DNA of 64,000 nucleotides, from NCBI GenBank assembly GCA_030762895.1, contig CM061063.1, positions 211,457,167-211,521,166 on the forward strand, written 5' to 3'. Below the pieces are notes generated by a model that saw nothing but the letters and a program-made list of their open reading frames with translations, did no database searches and was not told where the DNA came from. Position numbers and translations under genes: made by a program. This document shows, piece by piece, positions 22,239 to 33,141 of the stretch. This DNA comes from Sophora flavescens. Its lineage: Eukaryota > Streptophyta > Magnoliopsida > Fabales > Fabaceae. Each line of letters begins with the position of its first letter. Position 1 is the first letter of the stretch.

Positions 22239-22634
22239 CTAATGATCATCATCATAATAACAGTCATCGTCATCTTGTAGGGGGGAGTTTACCGGCGTCA
22301 GCTGACCAGCATGCTATGGCGCAGGAGTCACACTGGCATCATGTGGCTGCGGTGGTGGCACGGTAGAAGTAGTGGAGGGCTGACTGGCATGGATGACCCC
22401 CAATAGAGTGATGCGCCTCTCTGGTGGAAGCAAATCGAGCAGAGAGGGTGTAGAACCATCGGGGGATGCTCCTGTAGGTGCCACTGGAGTGGGTGCGATG
22501 GGTGGAGAGGAACCTACACCAAGGCTGGCAAGCACCTAGGATTTAATGGTGTATCGTCCTTGCTTAGCCTTCCCCTTCCCCTTATCACCGCTAGGCGGTG
22601 GGGGGCGGGGCGGCTCTCCTCCTGATGCTAACAT
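22239..22634 (-). pseudogene. proline-rich CACTA-encoded exon remnant
   Basis: The frame from ATG 22634 to TAG 22239-22241 spans 132 codons without a shift but with two in-frame TAGs (about 22536-22538 and 22311-22313). It begins MLASGGEPPRPPPPSGDKG, has a basic GKGKAKQGR stretch, a Pro/Ser/Thr-rich middle and an Asp-rich end DDDDCYYDDDH. Its base composition (GC-rich) contrasts with the AT-rich flanks. CACTA elements often carry such an exon in their transposase or DNA-binding gene, but no diagnostic domain is present. A captured host exon is an alternative. Confidence 0.5.
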
Positions 22635-23833
22635 ATCTATTTTTTTATCACAATTATAAGTCAATGTAAAAGCAATAAATCAAACAACGATATTGCGGAA
22701 TAATCTAATAAGCAAATTTTTAAAATATAACAACATTACAAAAGGATTACATTTAAATGCATAAACAAATATACAAAATACATGATACTATGACTTAACA
22801 GTACACATGCTTAACCACCATCTTACCACGAGTACACATGCTCAATAATATTCAACCTTGAACGGGAAGCTACGGTTTTTCTCAATTACGTATTAACTCT
22901 ATATACCTTCAGATAAAATAAGACTTCAAGTGACACAAATAATTTGCATAAAGATTTTTTAATTAATTATCAGTATATTAGTTAATTACTTAAATACTAA
23001 GATTTTTTAATTATAAGTATATTATTTAATTACACAAATACTAAGATTTTTTAACACAACGACAAGGCATGGAGTAATCATTTTAAGAGGGATATAACAA
23101 TTTACCTAAATTAAGTATTAATTTAAGTTTTGTAAAAAAAAATACTATTAATTTAAGTTTTATATGATATCAAAAGCTAACGGTGAATTTTACACTACCA
23201 TAAACCAGCATTAATTGACACATGTTTCTAACCACAATAAAATTCTAAATAACAATATCATAAATAAAACAAAACCAGCATATGCATTTGCAATCCAAAC
23301 CACAAGTAGATAAAAATTTATTAAATTGATCCAACATATACAACAGTCCAACAAACTTAACAATTTACAATATAACAGTACAATACACCTAACTATCCAA
23401 CACAGTTAAAAAAATCGATCCAACAATACATTCCAATACATTTTATCATTGTCCTAACAATTTACAACATCATAATTGACAAATATCCATTCATCATTTA
23501 AATTAATAAACAAAAAAATTAAAAAATTAAAAATTAAATTGGAAACTCACCTGAAACAACTGCACTGGTGGCTGGTGCTCCAAACTGGTGGTTGTTCACT
23601 GGAGAAGACAAAGATTGAGTTACTAGCTATAATGCACAAACAGAGAAAAGAGGGTTGGAGAAAAAGGTAGCTCACCTGAATGGGTGGCGGCGTGTGGCAG
23701 AGCAGGCGGCTGAGCGACTGCGAGCTGCAGTATATGGCGGTGGGGGGTGGGGGAGTGGGTTGGGGGGGCCGTTACGGAACTGGGGGGATACGAGGGAGAC
23801 GAGGGGGGATCCGGTTTTAAAAAGACCATGGGG

Positions 23834-24275
23834 TTTCCGACGGATCGAGCCGCCGTCGGTACCCAAAAACCGGTTCAAGTTACCGACGGCGGGATCTGAC
23901 TTTCCGACGGACCCGTCCGTCGGTAATATATTTCTCGCCCATATTCCTGGGTTTCCGTCGGAAATCCGACTTTCTCTACTCATTACTGACGGAAATTTCC
24001 ATCGGGAACTTACCGACGGAAATTTCCATCGGAAATCCGACTTTTCCTACTCATTACCGATGGAAATTTCCGTCGGTAATTTATTCCCGTCAAATTTCCC
24101 GCCAGTTTTTCGACGGAATTACCGACGGCTTGTCCGTCAGTAATGTTTCCGATGGCTATTTCCATCGGAAATGATGCTGATTTTTCCCTTTCATATTTTC
24201 GACGGTTTTTTCCGTCGGTAATTATAAAATTTCCGTCGGAAAAATGTCCTTCGATAAACGGCCGTCGGTAATTCC
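23834..24275. repeat. right subterminal repeats of CACTA element
   Basis: More than fifteen copies of the CCGTCGG / CCGACGG core in both orientations, with decayed forms such as TTTCCATCGGAA. The array is longer than the left one. Confidence 0.85.
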
Positions 24276-24291
24276 ATATATTCTTATAGTG

Positions 24292-24292
24292 C

Positions 24293-24361
<69 letters not shown>
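24292..24361. repeat. (CT)n(AT)n microsatellite
   Basis: About 18 bp of CT followed by about 50 bp of AT directly next to the CACTA right end. Confidence 0.95.
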
Positions 24362-24364
<3 letters not shown>

Positions 24365-24419
24365 ATTTGTTAACGTACACCCGCTGATTATTTAGAAGGT
24401 GTACATTAGCAAATTCCAT
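24361..24419. repeat. short hairpin (MITE-like)
   Basis: Arms 24361-24381 (ATGGATTTGTTAACGTACACC) and 24398-24419 pair almost fully, leaving a loop of about 16 bp. AT repeats on both sides suggest insertion into a TA microsatellite. It is too short to classify. Confidence 0.6.
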
Positions 24420-24430
24420 ATATATATATT

Positions 24431-25325
24431 AGATTGTATTGGTGGGCCTTCAAAGGAGCGGGGGAGCAACTACTCCCCCCTCCAAATAAAGTTTACCCAA
24501 TTTTTTTAATATAAAATTTTTTAGATTCCCCAATACATTTAGGTTCTTCTTAGTCATGAAGCTTGCGTACTTGCCCGAGCATGCTCTTCATAGATTGTGA
24601 ATGACCCTTGCAGCGTTGGAGCTAGACTAGTGCAAGATAGAGAAATTTGGAGCATATGGAAGACAAACCCATGTTGCCAATCATAAGATGGCAGTAGTCT
24701 AAAAAGCAAATTAGCAACGCTTTATCACTTCACGAGCTTCACAATGAACCCAAGGTTTAATAATTTTGCAACTTTTCATGAAATTTTTCAGAACTTTTCC
24801 CTTTTACAGAAAGTCCAGTTTGTGTGTCTGACCTTCAAATGAAGTAAAAAGTTTTTTATGGGTTATATTTTCATATATAAAAAAAAAATCTGAAAGTAAA
24901 TTGTTAAGTTTTCTCTTAAAGTAATTTTTTTTTCAAAGATAAGAACACTAAATAAAAATAAAAAATAATTTGAATGGGTGGTACATATGTGCTTTTTTGA
25001 ACAAATTCTATTTTATGAATTTCAATGAGAAGAGAAAATTAATTTAAAATCTAAACTTCAACAATATGGTGGTTTATTTTTTAAAAAAAAATAGTTGAAA
25101 CTTTTAATTCTGCTTCAATCATTGATGACTTTCACTTAAAAGAATGAAGAAGGACATTTTAAATACAAGTACACAATTTTTTTTTATATTGTTACTTTGT
25201 ATTAATTAATATGTTATTTTGAAACTTTGATAAAATTAAATATAATCCATGTGAATTTTATTTACATTACTTTAGCTAACACCTAATGACTCCCCAAAAA
25301 ATTATTGTCAAGATCCGCCACTGCT
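24431..25325. repeat. unclassified dispersed repeat, possible DNA-transposon remnant
   Basis: The first 100 bp (TATTGGTGGGCCTTCAAAGG...) match, inverted, the segment at 55690-55800. The right edge GATCCGCCACTG read inverted gives CAGTGGCGGATC, similar to the left edge TATTGGTGGGCC, so the piece may be a short DNA element with worn inverted ends. The interior is AT-rich with no coding frame. No clear target duplication was found. Confidence 0.4.
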
Positions 25326-25525
25326 CGGGGCAGTCCCTAGAATATCCCGGTCAGGTGGTTTTATTATGTCCTTCATTTTTAGCTTACGTTACTTTATCTG
25401 ATTTCTCTTCGTTGTTGCATTTTTTTTGTGATAATGCCAACACGGTTCCTTTACCATGTGTCATGCGTGGTTTTTATTTATTTTTTTATTTGGTGAAACA
25501 GAGGGGCTAAGCCCCCACGAAACAA

Positions 25526-25997
25526 CTAGAAACCACGGGGGAAGGGCACACCCTGCCTATCTGCTAGCAAGGCTAAAGATAGGGAGGGAGGAATAACATC
25601 ATAGATTTTAGAAGTAGCCCAAGAAGAGAACTTTCTTTGGCCAAAATATTCGCGACATGATTCGCTTAGTATGTGCTTCCATCCGATATCCGCTTCCCGA
25701 GAAATAATGTTCTTGATGCCTCTAACAAGGTGGGACAGAGGATCGAGGTCTCCCCGCCGTCTGCAATCAACCTTCGATAGCATTTCTGAATCGGACTCCA
25801 CTATCAAATTTCTGAAACCTCTTCCCAGTGCTAAGCTCAACCCATGATAAATGGCCCAAAGTTCAGCCTCAAGCACCAAACATTGTTCAGTTTGTGGGGA
25901 AAAGGAAAAATGAAATCACCCAACTCCCAACTCACCTCTGAGAACTCCACCACATCCAGCTACCGACCCTGCCTTCGAGACCGTGCCATCACAGTTA
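25526..25997 (-). pseudogene. LINE C-terminal RNase H domain
   Basis: NCDGTVSKAGSVAGCGGVLR (from 25995) carries the first Asp and the GCGGVLR motif; one stop lies in the next strand. Then EAELWAIYHGLSLALGRGF and VESDSEMLS (25870-25775) supply the Glu and second Asp of the RVT_3-type RNase H found at the end of plant LINE ORF2. The frame ends at 25526. In the family it removes RNA from the hybrid. The Cassandra insertion cuts off the N-terminal edge (25998-26002 is its target duplication). Confidence 0.85.
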
Positions 25998-26002
25998 AGA
26001 GT

Positions 26003-26407
26003 TGTAACACCCGGGGCTGACGAGGGCGAGGAGTGGTCCCCGGTGCAAGAAGGCACGGACAAGTAGCAGCTCCTGGTAGGCTTCTAGGCGGAGGGATACA
26101 TGAATGAACCGATTACACACCGGAATGAGAGGGATCCTGAGACTGTGTAAGTATGGGACTATACAATTAAGGATGGCTTATATGAATTGATTGGTACTAC
26201 CTATACCAATAAGATGCATCTTCTTTCGAGAGCCCATCACTTAAGAACTCCACAGTTAAGTGTGCTTGACTTGGAGCAATTATGGGATGGATAACCTCCC
26301 GGGAAGTTTTCCTAGGAAGCGTGTGAGTGAGGACAAAGCACACTGAAAAGACCCGTGTTGGTTTGTGGGGTCAGAAATCAATCCATAGAGCAGTCAGGGA
26401 TGTTACA
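26003..26407 (+). repeat. Cassandra LTR 1
   Basis: 405 bp, TGTAACACCCGGGG to GGGATGTTACA. The 5S-like part is about 26191-26316, with box A-like AGTTAAGTGTGCTTG (26254) and box C-like GGGATGGATAACCTCCCGGG (26284), both one or two changes away from the copy in LTR 3. Confidence 0.93.
26191..26316 (+). ncRNA. 5S rRNA-like segment in Cassandra LTR 1
   Basis: GGTACTACCTATACCAATAAG, CCCATCACTTAAGAACTCCA, AGTTAAGTGTGCTTG and GGGATGGATAACCTCCCGGG follow the order of plant 5S rRNA. In Cassandra it keeps the Pol III control regions. It is a TE-borne copy, not a 5S gene: flanks and spacing are those of the LTR. Confidence 0.8.
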
Positions 26408-26478
26408 AATGGTATTAGAGCGGCACTGCTCCCAGTACGGTGTGGTTCGGTGACGAACCAAGCGGAAACTGGTGGGCA
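26408..26478 (+). other. Cassandra internal domain 1 with PBS and PPT
   Basis: 71 bp between LTRs. The PBS TGGTATTAGAGCGG at 26410-26423 pairs with initiator tRNA-Met with one change. The purine-rich GCGGAAACTGGTGGGCA ends the domain and serves as polypurine tract. Confidence 0.9.
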
Positions 26479-27924
26479 TATAACACCCGGGGCTGACGAG
26501 GGCGGGGAGTGATCGCCGGTGCAAGAAGGCATAGACAAGGAGCGGCTCCTGGCAGGATTCTAGGCGGAGGGATATATGAATGAACCGATTACACACCGGA
26601 ATGAGAGGGATCCTGAGACTGTGTAGGTATGGGACTATACAGTTAAGGATGACTTATATGAATTGATTGGTACTACCTATACCAATAAGATGCATCTTCT
26701 TTTCGGGAGCCCATCACTTAATAACTCCACATTCATGGATGGATGACCTCCAGGGAAGTTTTCCTAGGAAGCGTGTGAGTGAGGACAAAGCACGTTGAAA
26801 AGACCCGTGTTGGTCTGTAGCGTCTGTAACACCCCGATTTTCACTGTTTCAAAATAATCGAAATGCGAACGATTATTTGTATATAATTATATGAGTATTA
26901 GAAAATTATTTTAAATAAACGGAGTTCATCACTCAATCCTACTTGAATGTAGGAAGCTACGATTAAAATTTAGGTTGAAACGACGGGCGAATCCCGGCCC
27001 GCTATTTTCACTGACAGTATATTTATACTGCACAAAAGACCTAATTTTAATTCGTGAACGAAAGACTTAAGTTTTTTATTTTATTTCCTACAACTCTGTA
27101 TTTTTAGAATTATTTCATAAAAAAATAAAAATCATTTACGTTTTTCGGGTGTAATACGTAATCGGGTGAGCGACATAATGGATTTCGGAGTTTCCAAGAG
27201 CAGATAAAGAGTTTATCTTAGGATTTTGATATGATTCATGGGGATGAATCATATTTTTAAGTCTAGAAGGCTCTACAGGGTTTAAGTGACAATTTATTGA
27301 ATTTACGCTTAAGTCCCTGAACTTTCTGTTAATTACAATTTGGACCCTAAGTTAGTTTCTAAGTTTTTTTCAAGTGAATTGGGCCAGAATCCTTGCTCCC
27401 AACCTCTTATTGGACCGTATCTATGAAGCCCAAATTTATTGTTCATGGGTTAATTCCATGAAGCCCATTTGAGACCATATAAGTTCCTATGTCATGCTTA
27501 AGCTTAAATCTTTTGGTGGGCCCCACAAGAATGAATCCAAGCCCAAATATATTAGGCCCATGCGCAAGCCCATGAGGAGTAGAGGATGCCCTCATCTTGG
27601 ATGAGCAAAGAGCATTCTATAATTTTCTACTACATTCCACACCATTCTACATTTTTCTACTACATTCTACAATCTTCTCAACTCTTCTCAAATGTTCTAG
27701 GTTTTTCTTAAAATATCTTATGAAGAAAATCAGCCAAGGATAGTCAAGATAAGACCACATTTAATGTGGCACATGGTCATCATTACAACTTATTGACAAT
27801 TTGCAAAATAGTCCTTATACTTTTGGCATCTTTGCAAAATGGTCCTTAGGAATTAATTTCACTTTAATCCTTTGAGAAATCACCTCCTTTCTACTTGGTC
27901 CTCAAAAGTGGCGCACAACATGCC

Positions 27925-27932
27925 TATAAATA
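27925..27932 (+). promoter_or_regulatory. TATA box of family A solo LTR 26825
   Basis: GCCTATAAATACC, 1.1 kb into the LTR. The donor-like motif GAGGTGAATC follows 133 bp downstream, nearly the same spacing (134 bp) as in the LTR at 38400. Confidence 0.55.
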
Positions 27933-29680
27933 CCTTGCTCTCACATTTCATTTAGTTTCTATTGCCTTTTGTTTCAAAAACTCTTAAGTTATAAGTCTTT
28001 TAGCATCACCTTGTGAAGCAAGTCCTTGAATCTTCACTTGTTTTTGATCTTCAAGAGGTGAATCCTATTCTTCTTCCTTAATCATGTCTATGTTCTTCAA
28101 TAATTTTCATGATTCAAAGTCTATTTCATCTATGTTCATCACTTTTAAGTTTCTAGATCTAGAACTTTGAAAATTCATAACTAATTCTAGAAAAATCCTT
28201 TTGAAATGAAACTTATTGATATGATCTTATAATCATCTCAATTTTCATCATCTAGAAGCATATGATCACGAGAAATTTCCTTCCTTGATTTCTGGACTGG
28301 GCCGAACCTAGGAGGATAGGTTTGATAGGGTTTTGTTCATGTGTTGTCATGTATGATCATGTATTTCATATGACATGTATGCCTACACACTCTAATCCAT
28401 GATTAGTTTATTAAAATGAAAATCCTTACCCTAAAATCTCTATGTTGGCCGAACCCTAGGTGGATGAGATTTGATGAGTTTTGTTCAAAGTTTTCATAAA
28501 TGATCTTGGTAATCAAGCTATTAGTGTGTATTCTTAATAAATCCAAGTTGGTTTATCAAACTGAAAACCCTAGCCCCATGAACATGTTAAGGCCGAATTT
28601 AAGTATATGAGAGTTAGGAAGTTTTGAGTTTAAATTTAGTTGTTTAGTCACTAATCCATGATCTTGGTTGATTAAGGACCATTAATCCATGCCTTAATCA
28701 TGATTAGAAATTCTAAGGATTTTGAACCCTAAAAGTCAGCCCTTGGCCGAAACCCTAACCCTAAAGGTTAGAGGATTTTGTTTCAAATTTTAGTCTTGTA
28801 ATAAGTAATCTATGTTAGTTAAGACTCTAGTAACTAGGATCCAAAATATGGCATTAAGAAGATAATCCTAAACCTATTTTCTAAGTCTTGCCCGAACCTA
28901 GCCCTAAAGTGTCATAGATGGTTGTTATTTGATTAATTATAGTTATGTTGTTTGGTTGAAGGTGGTTGTGTTAACTCGTGGCGGGATAACGAGGATCGTC
29001 GTGTACGTGTTTCCGGTGATAACTCAGGTGGGGAAAAGAATCAACCTATCGTCGGAATCGATATGTAGTAGATTATATGATAATTGTGTAGGGCGACCTA
29101 AACCCTACTAGTAGTCGAGTAATCGACAAGACCAAAATCCCATTGGAAACCTTTTCTGTAAAACCAATGGTGATTCGGGGATTGTAGGTTTATCGACATT
29201 AAGTTGATTTTAAGTATTTGAGGATGTTTGATTTTATGTTATCAAATTTACTGTCATACGCTGGCTGAGATATTCCATCTGCATGTGACATAATATTGAG
29301 ATATTTGAATATTCCGTTGATTAATGTGTTATGCATGATCTGCCTGGGTTTAATAGTGTGCTTAGCTGATTTTTTAAGTAAGGATATGTGTTATTCAGGA
29401 GATAATTGTTTGGGTGAGAGAATAAAGGTGATTTAGAGGTGCCTAGCCTAATTAAGTGGTTTTATCTATGAGGAAAAAGGTGTTGAGACTTTGATGGAAG
29501 GTTGAGACACTAGGTTGTTATTGATGTAATTTAGGGAGATTCATTTATAGATGTATTGTTATTCACAGCCGTGTGAGTGGAACACACGAGGTCAGGATAT
29601 CCTATTTTGGGATATCGGATATTGCGGGTGAGTGCCCTACGGATGTGGATGCTGAGGTAGACTACCGTAATACTCTTTAG

Positions 29681-29885
29681 TTCTTGACGCGTTCGAATGT
29701 TCTTGGCACTGTACCGTTATGGAATAATATTCCTTGACGAGTTCGCATGTTCTTGGCACTGGACCGTTCTAGATTGATACTCCTTGACGTGTTCGTATAT
29801 TCTTGGCACTGGACCATTTTAGACTAATACTTGTTTAGTCTTTGATGCATTCGAAAGTTATTGGTACTGGACCGTTCTGGACTAC
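29681..29885. repeat. 50-bp tandem repeat in solo LTR 26825
   Basis: Four degenerate units starting at about 29681, 29731, 29781 and 29839 (TCCTTGACGNGTTCG ... TTCTTGGCACTGGACCGTT). Period is 50 bp for the first units and 58 bp for the last. Confidence 0.85.
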
Positions 29886-30112
29886 TGACTAACGTGATAG
29901 AAATGGAGATGGCCACGTCAGTATAAAAGTTTAGTTATATTAGATTAGGGTAGAGGATGATACATTATTTTGAGGATGATTTGTTAGTTATGTATGTTGA
30001 TTGTCTGGGACATTTATTGTATAATTTACTATTACTCTTTTCCTCTTTTTGATGATAGAACTGTTTCTTATTCCCTATATCTTTCTGTGTGTTGTATTTT
30101 ATTTCTGATGTG

Positions 30113-30214
30113 ATCGTACGAGAAGACCCGATGGAGGAGCCAATTGCTGAGGAGTTAGATGGAACTCTGTATGAACCGGATGCTGGAGGTCGAGTTGTGA
30201 TTCATGGTGAATAG
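30113..30214 (+). pseudogene. possible acidic tail remnant of the LTR ORF
   Basis: An open stretch reading REDPMEEPIAEELDG then LYEPDAGG and a TAG at 30212-30214 resembles the EEDPMEDEEEIPEYHP tail of the ORF at 33522-33977 in place, acidity and motif order. The conserved N-terminal core is absent. Similarity is weak, so this is tentative. Confidence 0.3.
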
Positions 30215-30558
30215 AGTATAGACAATTGGCCAGTGTGTCTAAGGAGTATTTATATTCCGCTAAGTATGTCTGTAGTGAAGTTTATGTCTGTGAGGGATCC
30301 TACTGAGAGGATACCCTCAACAGTGTTTGGGTAATGTAATAAATAAACATGTGTGTAATTATATAGTACAACTTTGGTGTGTTTTATATTTGTAGAAGTT
30401 ATATGATTATTAATTAAGTTTTAATTTTTACGTATTTCAACAGTAAGCGCGCGATTAAGTAAATAAGTATTCAGGTTTTAATGTAATAATACCATGGGGC
30501 ACAACGGGGTGTCTCAGCGTCAGTCGTCAATCCCTAGAGCAGCCTGGGATATTACAAA

Positions 30559-30572
30559 TGGTATCAGAGCGG
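30559..30572 (+). promoter_or_regulatory. Cassandra primer-binding site, second internal domain
   Basis: TGGTATCAGAGCGG, a full match to the usual initiator tRNA-Met primer site, two bases after LTR 2. This second internal domain continues at 32113-32157 after a solo LTR insertion. Confidence 0.88.
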
Positions 30573-30587
30573 CACCTCTCCCAGTAC

Positions 30588-32112
30588 TGTGACACCCTTC
30601 TACCCCGCACTTTAATATAAAACATTTACTTAAAAGAGGAATTATAAAAACGTGCATTTATTTGAATAAAATAAAACTTGGATAAAAAAGTTTCACCTCT
30701 CAACGTAAACAACGCGTAAATAACATAGTTTTAAAAAGATAAACATAAACATGACAGATAAAGAAAAACCCAACCCCGATGTCACATACAGAGCTAGTAT
30801 AATCGAAATCCGGATACATCACGGAAACAAACTCAAATTGAAACAACTATAACTACTTAAACAATTAAAAAAACTAAGCATCCTAACTAGACTCGCGGCT
30901 CCTCAAAGTCACTCCTCCACTGACTGCTCACCGTCCTCTGCATAAGAGATTCATGCAACAATAGAAACAGGAAAACAGGGAGTAAGAAATCATGTAAACA
31001 CAACGGCATGGGAATAAAAGCACCAACCCGGTAGTTCACCAAACCATGGGTGAACCCCTTGGATAGCCGACGTATCATAACTGGATACGCCACCTCGAGG
31101 GTGTACGGGTCACCAAACCTTGGGTAAACCACCCGAGACTTAGGCCAGATCATCATAACTTGGACGACCTACCCTATGTTGAATATCCCCCACTAATCAA
31201 CTTCAACGTATGAATGCATGATCCATATCATAACAACAACATCCATAGCATAGGCATTCATACCAAACTCATGGCACCAGACAATTCAATAGGCATACCA
31301 CATCATGAACAATTCAACAATTATAACAAATAGGCATACCAATTAATCCAACAAAATATATAAAACAATTCATTCATACAACCAGGTAGATCATGGCATC
31401 AATAACACTATAACAACAATAATCAGGGCTATGGGAACCCCTCATCTTACGCTACTCCCTAGCCTGGTGTATACACTACTCTTCTCCCATACCTGGATTG
31501 AAGATTCCACAACGAGACGTTAAACGATGAACCGATCATGTTCCCTTAAGCGGCTTAGTTAACCCTCCAAGCCTTGGTCAAACAAGAACTTCAACCAATT
31601 AGTTCCCAATTTCAAATAATGGAAAAGGAAACTCAAAGGGAAGGAACCGTTACCTATAGCGATCAACACTGACGAACTAGATGCTCCCACAAGTCTCCAA
31701 AACTCCAACAAAGCAATGGGTTTAGAGAAGATAGGGAAGAAAAGGGTTACTGCCGCACTAAGGTGGCTGCTATCATCACAATAGGGTTTATGACGTAAAC
31801 CCTCGATCACTGTTCTGTTTATAAAGGCACAGACTCGAGCACGGTCGTGCTCCACATTGAGCACGGGCGTGCTTGACTTAGCGCCTAAGAGGCACGTTCA
31901 GTCATTGTGCATGGGAGTACTCACTGTTGAGCACGATCGTGCTCAACTTAAAAGTTGAAAGACGCTTCAGCCTTCAAGCACGAGCGTGCTAGCTATTGAG
32001 CACGGGTGTGCCCATGCAGCAAAAATGGACTTTTGAACCAAAAATCCCACTAAGCCCTCAACCAACCAAACAACTTAAATAAAATCACTTAAACGAGAAG
32101 CAGGGTGTTACA
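30588..32112 (-). mobile_element. family B-related solo LTR (1.5 kb)
   Basis: TGTGACACCCTTCTACC to AGGGTGTTACA, flanked by AGTAC (30583-30587, 32113-32117) inside the second Cassandra internal domain. It shares with the 5110/13280 LTRs the block CCGATGTCACATACAGAGCT (30776 onward), the near-palindrome cluster and the end sequence, but is 1.1 kb shorter. Minus orientation follows from these shared blocks. A TATA-like TTTATAAACAG lies at about 31818 on the minus strand. Confidence 0.9.
31834..32015. repeat. near-palindrome cluster in solo LTR 30588
   Basis: Six units: GAGCACGGTCGTGCTCC (31836), GAGCACGGGCGTGCTTG (31858), a decayed one at 31907, GAGCACGATCGTGCTCA (31928), AAGCACGAGCGTGCTAG (31976) and GAGCACGGGTGTGCCCA (31998). 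They come in pairs about 20 bp apart, the pairs about 70 bp apart. Confidence 0.82.
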
Positions 32113-32157
32113 AGTACGGTGTGATTCGGGGATGAACCAAGCGGAAGCTGGTGGGCA

Positions 32158-32561
32158 TTTAACACCCGGGGCTGATGAGGGCGGGGAGTGGTCGCCGGTG
32201 CAAGAAGGCACGGACAAGGAGCGACTCCTGGCAGGCTTCTAGGGGGAGGGATACATGAATGAATCGATTCACACCGGAATGAGAGGGATCCTGAGACTGT
32301 GTAGGTATGGGACTACATTGTTAAGGATGGCTTATATGAATTGATTGGTACTACCTATACCAATAAGATGCATCTTCTTTTCGGGAGCCTATCACTAAGA
32401 ACTCCACAGTTAAGCGTGCTTGACTTGGAGCAATACTGGGATGGGTGACCTCCTGGGAAATTTTCCTAGGAAGCGTGTGAGTGAGGACAAAGAACGCTGA
32501 AAAGACCCATGTTGGTCTGTGGGGTCAGTTGTCAATCCATAGAGCAGCCATAGATGTTACA
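32158..32561 (+). repeat. Cassandra LTR 3
   Basis: 404 bp, begins TTTAACACCCGGGG (TG changed to TT) and ends AGATGTTACA. It matches LTR 1 throughout and keeps the best 5S-like segment. Confidence 0.93.
32345..32471 (+). ncRNA. 5S rRNA-like segment in Cassandra LTR 3
   Basis: Box A-like AGTTAAGCGTGCTTG (32408-32422) and box C-like GGGATGGGTGACCTCCTGGG (32438-32457) are identical to the usual plant 5S forms as I know them, spaced as in 5S. It is the best preserved of the three copies and the one most likely to be read by Pol III. Confidence 0.82.
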
Positions 32562-32566
32562 AGAGT

Positions 32567-33141
32567 TTTGAAACCTGGTGGGGGGGACAACCAGAAGATC
32601 GATCGGTTGTTCGGTTGCAAGGGGCGTAAGCAACTTTCTTTTTCTTGGAGTTGTGTATAGCATTCACTTGCTCTCTGATCTTCCAGAGAAGAAGCTAGGA
32701 TGAAGAGGTTTTTTGCGAGAACATAAATTCATTCCTAGCTCTCCAGAAATGGTCCAAAGCTGAACCAAATATCAGATGCCAATTAGATGAGGATCTCAGA
32801 GATTTTTTCCTGCGGAGATTTCCCAAAAGCCATCTATACCAATTAGACTCCGTGAAGAAGGTTGTGTTACAAGGATCCACCAATTGTATCCATACCGTGG
32901 AAATTCTTTGGCAATCCCTGAAGCAATGAACAAGAGACTTCTCTTCCAGACCACATATTGAACATGTACCCAAGCTATCCATATGTCTACGGACCCTCTC
33001 CCTGTTTCTCATAAGGGATTCGTGGGCCGCCTACCATAAAAAGGCTCTCACCCTTTCAGGCCCATCCCATCGTAAGATGCAGCAAAATAAATTCCTTTTG
33101 GGGCTGGGCTCAAGCTTGGTTATTGCATCATAAGCTGAGCT
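32567..33141 (-). pseudogene. LINE zf-RVT region
   Basis: SSAYDAITKLEPSPKRN (from 33141) leads into GPERVRAFLW with one stop, then the frame 33012-32695 with RVRRHMDSLGTCSICGLEEK and SLVHCFRDC. Cysteines 17, 20 and 34 and His 29 of that frame match the zf-RVT pattern placed after the RT in plant LINEs; NWHLIFGSALDHFWRARNEF follows. After a break, VPPPGFKT joins the RNase H part beyond the Cassandra insertion. Confidence 0.85.

Larger units (their letters stand above)
21783..24291. mobile_element. CACTA (En/Spm-type) transposon, non-autonomous
   Basis: The left end is CACTACAAAAAAAA at 21783 and the right end TTCTTATAGTG at 24291, the inverted form CACTATAAGAA. The 3-bp duplication CCT flanks it (21780-21782, 24292-24294), as known for CACTA elements. 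Both subterminal regions are filled with TTTCCGACGG / CCGTCGGTAA units in both directions. Length is 2.5 kb with no transposase catalytic domain; only a small proline-rich exon-like frame remains (22239-22634, minus). It must have relied on transposase from another copy. Confidence 0.92.
26825..30516 (+). mobile_element. family A solo LTR (3.7 kb), divergent subfamily
   Basis: TGTAACACCCCGATTTTCACTG to GGGGTGTCTCA, flanked by GCGTC (26820-26824, 30517-30521). The first 250 bp match the family A LTR at 38400 (for example CACTCAATCCTACTTGAATG). Inner order: TATAAATA at 27925, donor-like CAAGAGGTGAATCC at about 28053, a tandem array at 29681-29885, and near the end a short acidic frame that may be a remnant of the LTR ORF. 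Confidence 0.92.
26479..30556 (+). repeat. Cassandra LTR 2 (middle), interrupted by solo LTR 26825-30516
   Basis: Begins TATAACACCC (TG changed to TA) and ends GGGATATTACA; net length is about 381 bp. A deletion of about 35 bp removed the box A-like part (26731-26738: ACTCCACATTCATGGATGG), so this LTR lacks half of the 5S control region. A family A solo LTR sits in its last 40 bp with the GCGTC duplication. Confidence 0.9.
26003..32561 (+). mobile_element. Cassandra TRIM, tandem form with three LTRs
   Basis: Three LTRs of about 400 bp (26003-26407; 26479-30556 with an insertion; 32158-32561) alternate with two short internal segments, the first only 71 bp, each opening with a tRNA-Met primer site (TGGTATTAGAGCGG, TGGTATCAGAGCGG). 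The unit is flanked by AGAGT (25998-26002, 32562-32566) inside the LINE. The LTRs hold 5S rRNA-like sequence (AGTTAAGCGTGCTTG and GGATGGGTGACCTCCTGGG), the known signature of Cassandra. It has no coding capacity and would need proteins from other elements. Strand follows the PBS and 5S direction. Confidence 0.93.

Noticed and set aside
23655..24143. 162-codon plus-strand frame
   Set aside because: It runs through the CACTA subterminal repeats, which lack stops in this frame by composition.
26191..26316. A genuine 5S rRNA gene
   Set aside because: The 5S-like sequence is diverged, repeated in each of three LTRs and flanked by LTR ends and a tRNA primer site; it is the Cassandra signature.
26410..26423. 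tRNA-Met gene fragment at TGGTATTAGAGCGG
   Set aside because: Only the part complementary to the tRNA 3' end occurs, directly after an LTR; it is a primer-binding site.
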